From Methylonatrum kenyense (GTDB taxonomy: Bacteria; Pseudomonadota; Gammaproteobacteria; Nitrococcales; Aquisalimonadaceae), in NCBI RefSeq assembly GCF_023195885.1, contig NZ_JALPKO010000002.1:248001-312000 (forward strand): a stretch of 64,000 bases of DNA, given 5' to 3'. The notes under the pieces are model-generated. The model was given only the letters and a program-made list of their open reading frames with translations, was not told the DNA's origin and did not search any database. Below, in pieces: positions 16,418-24,851 of the stretch (its first letter is position 1; each line of letters begins with the position of its first letter). The translations under genes and the position numbers were made by a program.

Positions 16418-17089
16418 ATGCCCAGACGTTTCGATACCCTGGTCGATGATGTCGTGGCCTCGCCGCTCGGCAAGGTCATTTCCGCTGTTGGCGAGGGTGT
16501 CGCCGATGCCCAGCGCGAGCTCGATCAGGCATCACTGGCACAGACGCTGGAAATTTATGGTGGCGGTGACGGTGAGGCGCTGGAGCTTTTGCGGCAGATC
16601 GGCTATCAGCCGACGTTTTATGCGCTGCCCGAGACCACCGGCGAGGTGAAGGTGTCGCTGAATCTCGGTGGCGGCAAGACCGGCAACGGTGGGCCCGGCG
16701 AATCGGCTAACCGGATTCCCCAGTTGCCGGGGTTTTCGGCCAGGGTACCGAGCAGGCCTTTGACGCTCTATGCCACGCCGGTCAACGCTTCGGTCTCCAA
16801 TCGCTACAGCTATTCAGCCAATGTGGCTGCGACCCTGAGCTTCAAGATCGTCCCGGTGCCGCCGCCGAGCGGTTCGGAGAGCCTGCGCGCGGTTCCGGCA
16901 TTCGTTGACATGACGGTGCGGAAAGCTCGTGAAATCGCCGTTAGTCTCGGACTGCGCATTGCCTTTCTGCGAGACGGTAAAACCATAGAGGAACCGGACG
17001 GGAAGACCGGCATCGAGGCACAGCGTCCGGCCGCCGGCGAAATTATCGAGGTTGGGGATCGCATCGAACTCGAACTCGCCGCTGAGTAG
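16418..17089 (+). CDS. cluster-core protein fused to a PASTA-like domain
   Basis: A 223-residue protein. Residues 1-150 are the shared core: VISAVGEGVADAQRELDQAS, IGYQPTFYALPETTGEV, a glycine- and proline-rich middle, VSNRYSYSANVAATLSF and IVPVPPP. Residues 155-223 form a PASTA-like domain: VPAFVDMTVRKAREIAVSLG, GLRIAFLRDGK, and IEAQRPAAGEIIEVGDRIEL. It thus links the core family with the PASTA protein encoded just before it. GAGGAG lies 7 nt before the ATG. The gene is 63 bp upstream of the amidase-CobU fusion. No export signal. Confidence 0.72.
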   Translation: MPRRFDTLVDDVVASPLGKVISAVGEGVADAQRELDQASLAQTLEIYGGGDGEALELLRQIGYQPTFYALPETTGEVKVSLNLGGGKTGNGGPGESANRIPQLPGFSARVPSRPLTLYATPVNASVSNRYSYSANVAATLSFKIVPVPPPSGSESLRAVPAFVDMTVRKAREIAVSLGLRIAFLRDGKTIEEPDGKTGIEAQRPAAGEIIEVGDRIELELAAE

Positions 17090-17152
17090 GGATGCACCGA
17101 TCCGTTCCCGCGTTCGCGGTAGCTTTCGCGTTATTCTCCGAGAGGCCCAGGA

Positions 17153-18190
17153 ATGCGCAGCATCGAATACATCATCATTCACGCCGCAGACACCCCGCCC
17201 GATATGGATGTCGGCGTCGAGGAAATCCGTGACTGGCATGTCAACGGCAATGGCTGGCGGGACATTGGTTATCATTGGGTCATACGCCGGGATGGAAGCG
17301 TTGAGGCGGGACGGGACGAATCCGAAACCGGTGCCCACGTCGCCGGCCACAATGCCAATTCGATCGGTGTCTGCCTGGTCGGTGGTCGTGGGCCGGATGG
17401 TGGCGACGATTGCAATTACACGGCCGCGCAATGGCGGGCGCTGGAGCAGCTGGTCGGCGAGATCAGCGAGCGGTATCCCGACGCCAGGGTCAGGGGGCAT
17501 CGGGACTTCAGTGACAAGGCCTGTCCCTGCTTCGACGCTGCTTCCTGGTGGGGCGCGCGTTCCGATTCGGAGCAGTCCGCTGCGGATGACAACACCAGCG
17601 AAACTGAGGAGGCAGCGCCGCCCGAGGCCGGTGCCAGTCTGCTGCTAGGTGGCGTGCGCTCCGGCAAATCCGCCTGGGCACAGCGACTGGCCAGTCGTTC
17701 CGGTCAGACCGTTCGTGTCATTGCCACGGCGACTGCCGAGGACGAGGAAATGGAAGCCCGGATCGCGCGCCATCGGGCCGATCGTCCGGACGACTGGACC
17801 GTGATCGAGGAGCCGACGAAGCTGGCCGAGGCAGTGCGGGACGCGGCTGGCAGTGGGGATTGTCTGCTGGTCGATTGCCTGAGCCTCTGGCTGAGCAATC
17901 TGCTCGGGTCTGATGGTGGCAAGGAGACCAGGGAGCTCGATTCGTCATTCGACGATTTCTGCGAAGCCCTGGAGGCGTATTCCGGTCCGGTCATCATCGT
18001 CAGCAATGAAGTTGGGCTGGGCGGGATTGAAACGAACGATCTGGCACGTCGTTATGCCGACGAACTGGGGCGACTTAACCAGCGCGTTGCCTCCCGCTGC
18101 CGGCAGGTCTATCTGGCGGTGGCCGGCAGGTTGCTGGCGGTGAAGGGTGATCCGCCCAGCGGTGATTCACTGCATGCCGGTGAGGACTAG
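17153..18190 (+). CDS. cobU: fusion of N-acetylmuramoyl-L-alanine amidase (T7 lysozyme type) and CobU
   Basis: One 345-residue frame with two complete enzymes. Residues 1-130 are an Amidase_2/PGRP domain that cuts the muramoyl-alanine bond of peptidoglycan. H10, Y40, H116, K122 and C124 match the zinc ligands and catalytic residues of T7 lysozyme, with its exact H-x5-K-x-C spacing. Residues 137-160 are an acidic linker. Residues 162-345 are CobU, adenosylcobinamide kinase/guanylyltransferase: P-loop GGVRSGKS, the HRADRP motif, LLVDCLSLWLSNLL and VSNEVGLGG. No ATG, GTG or TTG start lies in frame near the CobU boundary, but a GAGGAGG sequence sits at 17606-17612. No signal peptide. The stop overlaps convergent cobS by 24 bp. 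It is the only CobU seen here. Confidence 0.85.
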   Translation: MRSIEYIIIHAADTPPDMDVGVEEIRDWHVNGNGWRDIGYHWVIRRDGSVEAGRDESETGAHVAGHNANSIGVCLVGGRGPDGGDDCNYTAAQWRALEQLVGEISERYPDARVRGHRDFSDKACPCFDAASWWGARSDSEQSAADDNTSETEEAAPPEAGASLLLGGVRSGKSAWAQRLASRSGQTVRVIATATAEDEEMEARIARHRADRPDDWTVIEEPTKLAEAVRDAAGSGDCLLVDCLSLWLSNLLGSDGGKETRELDSSFDDFCEALEAYSGPVIIVSNEVGLGGIETNDLARRYADELGRLNQRVASRCRQVYLAVAGRLLAVKGDPPSGDSLHAGED

Positions 18191-18934
18191 GACCGCCGCC
18201 AGCAGTGCAACGCATTCGGTGATCTCGGTGAGCGCACCGGCGGCATCCCCGGTGAAGCCGCCGAGCCAGCCCTGCAGATAGCGCCCGAACAGCAGGAATG
18301 TTGCAAGTGCCGAGATAATCATTGCGATGCCGGCAAAGCCGGCGACAAGCGCGCAGAGCGCGGCACAGACCAGCAGCACGCCGCGTCCCGGATGATGTGG
18401 CGGCGCCTCGCCAGCGGCCGCACCGAGACCACCGGGGCGAAGGTACGGCAGCGACAGGAACAGGCCGGTGCAGGCCGCACGTGCGATGACCGGAACCACG
18501 GGCAAAACGACAAGCGCGTACCAGCCGTAACCCAGCATTGCGGAAAGCAGCACCACCTTCAGTAGCAGCGCCAGCACGATCGCCGCGGCACCGGCCGGAC
18601 CGCAGGCTGGATCCCGCATGATGTCCAGTGCACGTTCCCGTTCACCCTGGCTGCCTAGCCAGGCATCGGCGGTGTCCGCCAGCCCGTCGAGGTGCAGGGC
18701 GCCAGTGAACCAGACCCATAGCGTAACCAGGACGGCGGCGGTCACCAGCGGATCAACGCCGATGGCCTGTAACGGCAGGGCGGAAAGCGCAAGCGCCAGG
18801 CCCAGCAGCAGACCGACCACCGGATACCAGAGCACCGATCGTGCCTGTTCTGAGGCGGTGATGATGCCCGGGAGTCGCACCGGCAGACGGCTCAGCAGGG
18901 CCAGTGCGATACCGAACTCGCGCCGGGCGCTCAC
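18167..18934 (-). CDS. cobS: adenosylcobinamide-GDP ribazoletransferase (cobalamin synthase)
   Basis: A 255-residue inner-membrane protein that joins adenosylcobinamide-GDP to alpha-ribazole or its phosphate, the last assembly step of cobalamin. The CobS signature is clear: WFTGALHLDGLADTADAWLG near residue 75, then RDPACGPAGAAAI. About six hydrophobic segments follow. Its start overlaps the stop of the cobC-like gene (4 bp), and its stop overlaps the convergent amidase-CobU gene by 24 bp. Order on this strand is cobT, cobC-like, cobS. Confidence 0.93.
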   Translation of the reverse strand: MSARREFGIALALLSRLPVRLPGIITASEQARSVLWYPVVGLLLGLALALSALPLQAIGVDPLVTAAVLVTLWVWFTGALHLDGLADTADAWLGSQGERERALDIMRDPACGPAGAAAIVLALLLKVVLLSAMLGYGWYALVVLPVVPVIARAACTGLFLSLPYLRPGGLGAAAGEAPPHHPGRGVLLVCAALCALVAGFAGIAMIISALATFLLFGRYLQGWLGGFTGDAAGALTEITECVALLAAVLVLTGMQ

Positions 18935-19557
18935 TCGGGACCGCCATGCATCAGCAGGCAGCGCAGTCGCCCATGGGGCGTGTCATCGACCCGGATCCGG
19001 CTACGGCAGGCGTAGGGCACCTGCAGCCTGGCCATCATCGTCTGCGGCGGCGTTTCCAGCACATGGGCCATGGTCATGCGGATCACCCCGCCATGGCAGA
19101 CCAGCAGGATGCGCTGGCCGCGCAGGCGTTCGATCCATCGATCCCAGGCGGCTGCGACGCGCCGGCCGAAGGCGCCGACGTTTTCGCCACCCGGTGGCGG
19201 GTTGTTCAGTCCGTCCGCCCAGAATGCGGCTAGGGCGTCGGCTTCGGTCTCGGCGATCTGCTCCATGGTCCGGCCTTCCCAGTCGCCGAAATGGATCTCG
19301 GCGAAGTCCGGCTCAATGTGCAGCGGGATATCCCGGGCCGCACTCAGTTCCTCGGCAAAGGCCCGGCAACGCCGCAGTGGCGAACTGATGATGCTGTCCC
19401 AGTGATCGTCCTGCTGGACGGCCCGCCGCATCTGTTGCCAGCCCCGGCCGCTCAGCGGATCGTCCTGCTGTCCCCGGTAGCGCCGCCCACCCTCCGGTTC
19501 GCCATGCCGCAGCAGGTCGATCCAGGTCGGCGTCTCGTCGTTGCTTGGATAGGCCAT
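18931..19557 (-). CDS. cobC: histidine phosphatase family protein, probable alpha-ribazole phosphatase
   Basis: A 208-residue phosphoglycerate-mutase-like phosphatase. The catalytic RHGE motif is in WIDLLRHGEPEGGRRYRG near residue 15; SSPLRRCRAFAEELS, FGDWEGRTMEQI and LLVCHGGVIRM complete the family pattern. Placed between cobT and cobS, it most likely removes phosphate from alpha-ribazole-5-phosphate or adenosylcobalamin phosphate. The ATG at 19557 gives a start close to the motif; the longer frame runs into cobT. The cobC symbol rests on family and context; this family is broad. Confidence 0.8.
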   Translation of the reverse strand: MAYPSNDETPTWIDLLRHGEPEGGRRYRGQQDDPLSGRGWQQMRRAVQQDDHWDSIISSPLRRCRAFAEELSAARDIPLHIEPDFAEIHFGDWEGRTMEQIAETEADALAAFWADGLNNPPPGGENVGAFGRRVAAAWDRWIERLRGQRILLVCHGGVIRMTMAHVLETPPQTMMARLQVPYACRSRIRVDDTPHGRLRCLLMHGGPE

Positions 19558-19570
19558 CCGTCCTCGTTCC

Positions 19571-20620
19571 TTACTCTTTGGCCACGTCCGCCTCGGCGAA
19601 CGTGGCCATCTCATTATGCAGCGCACAGGCAGCCCGAAGCAGGGGCAGGGTCACCGCCGCGCCGCTGCCTTCACCGAGCCGCATGTCCAGGTCCAGCAGC
19701 GGCTCTGCATCCAGTGCGTCCAGCAGGCGGGCATGGCCCGCTTCGCTGGAGCGGTGACTGAAATGCAGCCACTCCCTCAAACCGGGATTCAGGCGCAGGG
19801 CTGCCAGGGCCGCTGTTGTGGCGATAAAGCCGTCGACCAGGACCGGTATGCGGTGCCCCGCCGCCCGCAACATGGCACCGGCCAGAGCGGCGATCTCGAA
19901 GCCACCCAGGGAAGCGAGCACGGCCAGCGGCTCCCGCGATGCGCCGTGGCGCGCGAGACCGGCTGCGATTGCGCGCCTTTTTCGCGCCAGCCCCGCATCG
20001 TCAACGCCGGTGCCGCGGCCGCTCAAGTCTGCCGGATCCGCCGCCAGCAGCGCACAGGCCACTGCCGCAGCGCTGGTGGTATTGCCGATGCCCATTTCGC
20101 CGCCAATGAAAAGCTCCGAGCCGGCGCCGGCCGCCCGATCCGCCGCCGCCGCACCATGCTGCATGGCCTGCTGGCATTGCTCGGCGCTCATCGCGGGCTG
20201 ACGCGCCAGATTCGCCGTGCCGGCCGCGATCCGCGCGGTCTCCACGCCGGGCAGGCCAGGCAGAGCAGTGGTCGTGCCCAGGTCCACCACCTCCAGCGCG
20301 CAGTTCCATGTCCGGGCCAGTACATTGATTGCGCCGCCGCCGTGGGAAAAATTCCGGATCATCTGCGCGGTCACTTCCTGTGGAAAGGCTGATACGCCCT
20401 CGGCACAGACACCGTGATCCGCTGCAAACACGCTGATCCAGACCTGGTCCACGGCGGGTCGAAGGCGTCCCTGCTGCGCCGCCAGGCGAACGGCCAGCGT
20501 CTCCAGTCGGCCCAAGGAGCCGGGCGGTTTTGTCAGGCTGTCCTGACGGGCCCTGGCGGCTTCGGCAATGCGTTGATCCGGGCGCGGCAATGGGCCGGAC
20601 CAGGGGCTCGCGACCGCCAT
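19571..20620 (-). CDS. cobT: nicotinate-nucleotide-dimethylbenzimidazole phosphoribosyltransferase
   Basis: A 349-residue CobT, which makes alpha-ribazole phosphate from nicotinate mononucleotide and dimethylbenzimidazole. Recognised by [15 protein letters not shown] (residues 29-43), [33 protein letters not shown] and the C-terminal [14 protein letters not shown] with the catalytic glutamate. Its length equals the usual 340-360. It is the first gene of the minus-strand operon cobT-cobC-cobS and is divergent from cbiB, with a 112-bp shared gap. Confidence 0.94.
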   Translation of the reverse strand: MAVASPWSGPLPRPDQRIAEAARARQDSLTKPPGSLGRLETLAVRLAAQQGRLRPAVDQVWISVFAADHGVCAEGVSAFPQEVTAQMIRNFSHGGGAINVLARTWNCALEVVDLGTTTALPGLPGVETARIAAGTANLARQPAMSAEQCQQAMQHGAAAADRAAGAGSELFIGGEMGIGNTTSAAAVACALLAADPADLSGRGTGVDDAGLARKRRAIAAGLARHGASREPLAVLASLGGFEIAALAGAMLRAAGHRIPVLVDGFIATTAALAALRLNPGLREWLHFSHRSSEAGHARLLDALDAEPLLDLDMRLGEGSGAAVTLPLLRAACALHNEMATFAEADVAKE

Positions 20621-20711
20621 GAGATAACCTCGCGACTGTGGAAAGCGCAGATGCTCCGACGCGTCCGGTCGCCTGTCAACCGACAGACTGGCGGTTCACA
20701 GCATGCCGGCC

Positions 20712-20741
20712 TGCGGTCATGATGCGGGCATCATGACCGCA
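20712..20741. repeat. perfect inverted repeat covering the cbiB start codon
   Basis: Two 14-nt arms (TGCGGTCATGATGC and its exact complement) are separated by GG. The right arm contains the cbiB ATG at 20733. Such an RNA hairpin would bury the start codon; as DNA it could be a dimeric operator. A second start-codon palindrome occurs at cobQ. Confidence 0.75.
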
Positions 20742-21662
20742 TTGACCTGTCTGCTTGCCCTGCTGCTGGACTGTAGTCTTGGCGAACCGCGGCGCGGGCA
20801 CCCATTGGTGCTGTTCGGCCGACTGGCCGATGGGCTGGAGCACCGCCTGAACCGGGTACGGGGCGGTCGCTGGGCCGGTTTGCTCGCGCTACTGCTGCTG
20901 GTCGCGCCGACGGTGTTGATTGCGGCACTGGCAAGCCGCTTGCTGTCCGGCGTCTGGTTATTCGCGGTTGAATTGGTCGTGCTGTACCTGGCAATCGGCT
21001 GGCGTAGCCTGCAACTGCACGCCCAGGCCGTGGCCAGGCCGTTGGTCGTCGGTGACCTGTCAGCGGCCCGACGTGCCGTCGCCCTGCTGGTGTCGCGCGA
21101 CACTGAGTCGCTGGACGAATCCGGAGTGGCAACGGCGGCCACGGAATCGGTGCTGGAGAACGGGGCTGACGCGGTAACCGCAAGCCTGTTCTGGTACGTG
21201 GTGGCCGGTCTGCCGGGCGTTGTTCTGCACCGTCTGGTCAACACGCTGGATGCCATGTGGGGGTACAGGACGCAGCGCTTTCTTCGCTTTGGCTGGGCCG
21301 CCGCGCGGCTTGATGATGTCCTGAACTGGGTGCCCGCAAGACTGACCGCACTGAGCTATGCGCTGGTGGGAAGGACCCGACCGGCGCTGCGCTGCTGGCG
21401 CCGGCAGGCCGGGATCTGGGACAGTCCCAATGCCGGGCCCGTGATGGCGGCCGGTGCCGGCGCGCTCGGCCTGCGCCTCGGTGGCGCCGCCCGCTATCAC
21501 GGTGCCTGGCGGCAACGGCCACTGCTTGGCGAGGGTATGGCCGCAGACGCCGGCAGTGTCGACCGGGCACTCGGCTTGCTGCAGCGCAGCCTGTTGCTCT
21601 GGTTGCTGGCAATTGCCGTTGTCTCCGTTCTCACGGGATGGTTGCTCGATGGCGCAGACTGA
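20733..21662 (+). CDS. cbiB: adenosylcobinamide-phosphate synthase
   Basis: A 309-residue inner-membrane CbiB/CobD-type protein that attaches aminopropanol phosphate to adenosylcobyric acid. Motifs: [19 protein letters not shown] at the N-terminus, [20 protein letters not shown] near residue 125, [21 protein letters not shown], and [11 protein letters not shown]. Several transmembrane helices. The ATG at 20733 is inside a perfect inverted repeat, with no clear ribosome-binding site before it. The end overlaps the next gene, cobD, by 14 bp. Confidence 0.92.
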   Translation: MTALTCLLALLLDCSLGEPRRGHPLVLFGRLADGLEHRLNRVRGGRWAGLLALLLLVAPTVLIAALASRLLSGVWLFAVELVVLYLAIGWRSLQLHAQAVARPLVVGDLSAARRAVALLVSRDTESLDESGVATAATESVLENGADAVTASLFWYVVAGLPGVVLHRLVNTLDAMWGYRTQRFLRFGWAAARLDDVLNWVPARLTALSYALVGRTRPALRCWRRQAGIWDSPNAGPVMAAGAGALGLRLGGAARYHGAWRQRPLLGEGMAADAGSVDRALGLLQRSLLLWLLAIAVVSVLTGWLLDGAD

Positions 21663-22650
21663 ACTGGAGCATGGCGGACGGTTGCGGGCGGCGGCCCGGC
21701 GTTACGGGATTGCCCCGAATTGCTGGCTCGATCTCTCCACCGGCATCAATCCGCACCCCTGGCCACGGCCGTCGATTCCGGATGGGGTCTGGCAATGTCT
21801 GCCGGATGATGAGGACGGTCTGATCCCCGGACTGCGGAGGACCCTCGACCTTGGCGCCGAGGTGGGCATCACGCCGTTGGCCGGCAGTCAGGCGGCGATC
21901 CGGCTCATACCCCGGCTGCGCCACCCCTGCCGTGTCGCCGTGCCGGCCCCCGGCTATGCGGAGCATGGCCTTGCGTGGAAGGCCGCGGGTCATGAGGTCA
22001 CGGTGGTCAGCGCCGATACCATCGAGCAGCGGTTGCCCGAGGTGGATGTGCTGGTCTGGATTCAGCCGAACAACCCGACCGGCGAGATCATTCCGCCCGA
22101 ACGGCTGCTGCAATGGCATCGTCAACTGGTGGCACGCGACGGCTGGTTGCTGGTCGACGAGGCCTTTATCGACGTTGCGCCGGAGGCCTCGCTGCAGACG
22201 GCGCTGGGCCGTCCGGGCCTGCTGGTACTGCGCTCACTGGGCAAGTTTTTCGGTCTGGCCGGAGTCCGCGCCGGCCTGCTGCTGGGCGATGCAGGCCTCT
22301 GCCGGGCCCTCGCCCTCGACCTGGGGCCCTGGGCGGTCAGTGGTCCGGCCCGTTATCTGCTGGGCCGGGCGCTGGCGGACCGGGCCTGGCAGGAGCCGAT
22401 GCGGCGGCGCCTGCGCATTGCATCCGCACGGTTGCAGGACCTGCTCGCGCAGAAGCTCGGTGTCGCGACCCATGGTACGGATCTGTTCCGCTACTGGCCT
22501 GAGCCCCGCGCGGCGGAAATCCAGGATGCCTTGGGCCGGGAGGCAATCCTGGTGCGCCGGTTCGAACACCCGTCGGCACTGCGTATCGGGCTGCCGGCAA
22601 CGGAGGTTGGCTGGGCGCGCCTGGCGGACGCCCTTGAGGCCCTGCGTTGA
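21649..22650 (+). CDS. cobD: threonine-phosphate decarboxylase (PLP enzyme)
   Basis: A 333-residue class I/II aminotransferase-fold enzyme that makes (R)-1-amino-2-propanol phosphate for the nucleotide loop. The N-terminus has [20 protein letters not shown] and [11 protein letters not shown], typical of CobD/Cob[14 protein letters not shown] and [13 protein letters not shown] precede the PLP lysine in [36 protein letters not shown] is near the end. The start ATG is inside the end of cbiB, so the two are coupled. Its product feeds directly into CbiB. Named CobC in the Pseudomonas scheme. Confidence 0.92.
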   Translation: MAQTELEHGGRLRAAARRYGIAPNCWLDLSTGINPHPWPRPSIPDGVWQCLPDDEDGLIPGLRRTLDLGAEVGITPLAGSQAAIRLIPRLRHPCRVAVPAPGYAEHGLAWKAAGHEVTVVSADTIEQRLPEVDVLVWIQPNNPTGEIIPPERLLQWHRQLVARDGWLLVDEAFIDVAPEASLQTALGRPGLLVLRSLGKFFGLAGVRAGLLLGDAGLCRALALDLGPWAVSGPARYLLGRALADRAWQEPMRRRLRIASARLQDLLAQKLGVATHGTDLFRYWPEPRAAEIQDALGREAILVRRFEHPSALRIGLPATEVGWARLADALEALR

Positions 22651-22679
22651 CCCCTTTGCCGGCCCCTGCTAGCTTTTGT

Positions 22680-22888
22680 AGCGCTCAAGGTGACCCATGC
22701 GTGTTCCACCGCATGGGCTGAAACGGGAAGTCGGTGCTGTGCCAGCTTCAACTGCTGCACGATTCCGACGCTGCCCCCGCAACGGTGATCGAGTGTACGG
22801 CGATTCGCAGGCCACTGGACGTTAGTCCGGGAAGGTGATCGTCGAGGATCAATGATCCGACTCGTCAGCCCGGAGACCGGCCTTGTGG
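22680..22888 (+). ncRNA. cobalamin riboswitch (AdoCbl type)
   Basis: Conserved blocks in order: AAGGTGACC near 22688; GGGAAGTCGGTGC at 22723; the B12 box GCTGCCCCCGCAACGGTGA at 22770; GCCACTGG at 22811; GGGAAGGTGATC at 22830; and AGCCCGGAGACCGGCC at 22868. It lies about 150 nt before the btuB start. It should lower expression of btuB and the following transport genes when adenosylcobalamin is plentiful. Whether control is at transcription or translation cannot be told. Confidence 0.92.
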
Positions 22889-23036
22889 CATTGACCGAGC
22901 GTTGCGGTGGGCGACGCGAAGGCATGCCCAGGCTCCCGTCACCGTGACCCGTCCTGCGTGTCTGCTTTCGCTGCTCCCAACCGCACGCCATAAAAATCAA
23001 CCGTCGTGCGGGTTGGCACGACCAGGGAGCAATAGC

Positions 23037-24851
23037 ATGCAAGGGGACATTCTGCCTCGGCTCGCCGGGGCAGCGGCATTTGCCGTGCCGTTCACACTAG
23101 CCGCGGAAACGACCACCGATCAGCCAATGCTGGCTGCAGCAAGTATCAATCCCATTGTTGTAACGCCGACATTGACCGCGCGTACCGTCGATGAAACGTT
23201 GTCCAGCGTCACGGTCATCGATCGCGAACGCATTGATCGCCAGCAGCCGCGGGAGCTCTCGGATCTGCTTCGCGGCCAGGCCGGACTCGATCTCACCACC
23301 AACGGCGCCTTCGGCAAGAACACCAGTGTTTTCACCCGCGGAACCGGTTCCGAGTCCACGGTGCTGCTGATCGATGGCATCCGCATGAACTCGGCCACGG
23401 GCGGCGCGCCGGCCTGGCAGTTCCTGCCGCCGCAATTGCTGGATCGGGTGGAGGTGGTACGCGGTCCGCGTTCCAGCATCTACGGCTCGGATGCGGTCGG
23501 CGGTGTGGTCCAGGCCTTCACGCCGGAAGGCGACGGCGAGCCGGCACCCTGGGTGCAGATCGGTGGTGGCTCGTTCCGGCAGCAGGAGGTCGGTGCCGGC
23601 GTGTCCGGCAGTGAGGGAAATACCCGCTACAGCATCGCGCATAATTATTTCGAGACCGATGGCATCAGGATTCGCCGGGGCGACGAGCGTAAGGGCTTCC
23701 GAAACAATGCCACGGTCGGACGCCTGTCCCACGGCTTCGAGGCGGGGCCGGAGCTCGGCCTGACCGGGTTCCGCAGCAGCGGCACCACCGAGTTCGACGG
23801 AGGCCGGACCGAATACCGGCTGCAGGCACTCGGCGCCCGCGCGGCGGTGCCGGTGACCGCTTGGTGGGATGCACTGCTGACGCTGAGTGAATCCCGTGAC
23901 GAAGCCGATACCGAAGATGATTTCGGCACCAGTCGGTTCGACACCAAACGGCGTGAGGCGCGCGTGCAGAACAATCTTTATCTGGACCGCCACGAGCTGG
24001 TGCTCGGTGGTGACTTCCGCCGTGACATGGTGGACAGCACCACCGACTTCGACGAGCGACGCCGGGACAACACCGGGGCCTTCGCCCAGTTGTTCGTTGA
24101 TGGCGGCGATCTGGACATCCAGCTCGCCGGTCGCTGGGACGACAACGATGCCTTTGGCGAGGAGACCACCGGCTCCGTCGCCGCCGGTTACCAGTTCGAT
24201 CAGCGCCACCGCGCGCGCGCCAGTTTCGGCACCGCCTTCCGCGCACCGACCTTCAACGATTTGTTCTTTCCAGGCTTCGGTAACCCGGATCTGAGCCCCG
24301 AACGCTCGCGCTCCACCGAGCTGGGTTTCCGCGCGTCGCAGGCGGGCTGGTTTTGGGACCTTTCCGTTTACCAGACGGACGTGCGTAACCTGATCGTGTT
24401 CGACTCGGTCTCATTCCGGCCGGAGAACGTGGACCGTGCGAGGATCCGCGGCGCCGAATTGGCCGCCGGCGGCGTGATCGACGACTGGACGCTGCAGGGT
24501 TCCGTCTCGGTGACCGACCCCCGCGACCGGGAAACCCGGAATCGCATCCGGCGGCGGTCCACCCACAGTCTGCGCCTGGAGGCCGATCGCCAGCTGGGTA
24601 ACGTCTCGCTGGGGGCCACGGCCCTGTACCAGGGAGACCGGTATGACGACGCCGGCAATACGGACCGTTTGTCCGGATTCGCATTGTTCAATGCGCGTGC
24701 GTCCTGGGAGTTTGCCGAAAACTGGAGTACCCGGCTCACGGTCGACAACGTGCTGGACCGCGATTATGCGGTGGCCCGTTTCAGTGACGGCGAGCCGTAC
24801 CAGCAGGCTGGCCGCAGTGCCTTCCTGAGCGTGCGGTATGGGCATCGCTGA
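23037..24851 (+). CDS. btuB: TonB-dependent vitamin B12 receptor
   Basis: A 604-residue outer-membrane beta barrel for corrinoid uptake. Signal peptide MQGDILPRLAGAAAFAVPFT, then NPIVVTPTLTARTVDETLSS as the TonB-box region, the plug (LSDLLRGQAGLDLTTNGAFG, VLLIDGIRMNSATGG, LDRVEVVRGPRSSIYGSDAV) and barrel strands ending FLSVRYGHR with aromatic-containing terminus. BtuB is typically 590-620 residues. The ATG at 23037 follows AGGGAG; an open frame upstream lies within the riboswitch. Regulated by the riboswitch and followed by btuF with a 14-bp overlap. Confidence 0.93.
   Translation: MQGDILPRLAGAAAFAVPFTLAAETTTDQPMLAAASINPIVVTPTLTARTVDETLSSVTVIDRERIDRQQPRELSDLLRGQAGLDLTTNGAFGKNTSVFTRGTGSESTVLLIDGIRMNSATGGAPAWQFLPPQLLDRVEVVRGPRSSIYGSDAVGGVVQAFTPEGDGEPAPWVQIGGGSFRQQEVGAGVSGSEGNTRYSIAHNYFETDGIRIRRGDERKGFRNNATVGRLSHGFEAGPELGLTGFRSSGTTEFDGGRTEYRLQALGARAAVPVTAWWDALLTLSESRDEADTEDDFGTSRFDTKRREARVQNNLYLDRHELVLGGDFRRDMVDSTTDFDERRRDNTGAFAQLFVDGGDLDIQLAGRWDDNDAFGEETTGSVAAGYQFDQRHRARASFGTAFRAPTFNDLFFPGFGNPDLSPERSRSTELGFRASQAGWFWDLSVYQTDVRNLIVFDSVSFRPENVDRARIRGAELAAGGVIDDWTLQGSVSVTDPRDRETRNRIRRRSTHSLRLEADRQLGNVSLGATALYQGDRYDDAGNTDRLSGFALFNARASWEFAENWSTRLTVDNVLDRDYAVARFSDGEPYQQAGRSAFLSVRYGHR

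Noticed and set aside
8470-18190. Prophage, tailocin or contractile injection system, suggested by the lysozyme-type amidase and a long gene run
   Set aside because: No sheath, tube, baseplate, spike, capsid, portal, terminase or integrase protein is recognisable, and no attachment site was seen.
17153-18190. Two separate genes joined by a sequencing frameshift
   Set aside because: The linker is in frame, of normal composition, and no start codon for a separate CobU is available in any frame near the boundary. Reads should still be checked.
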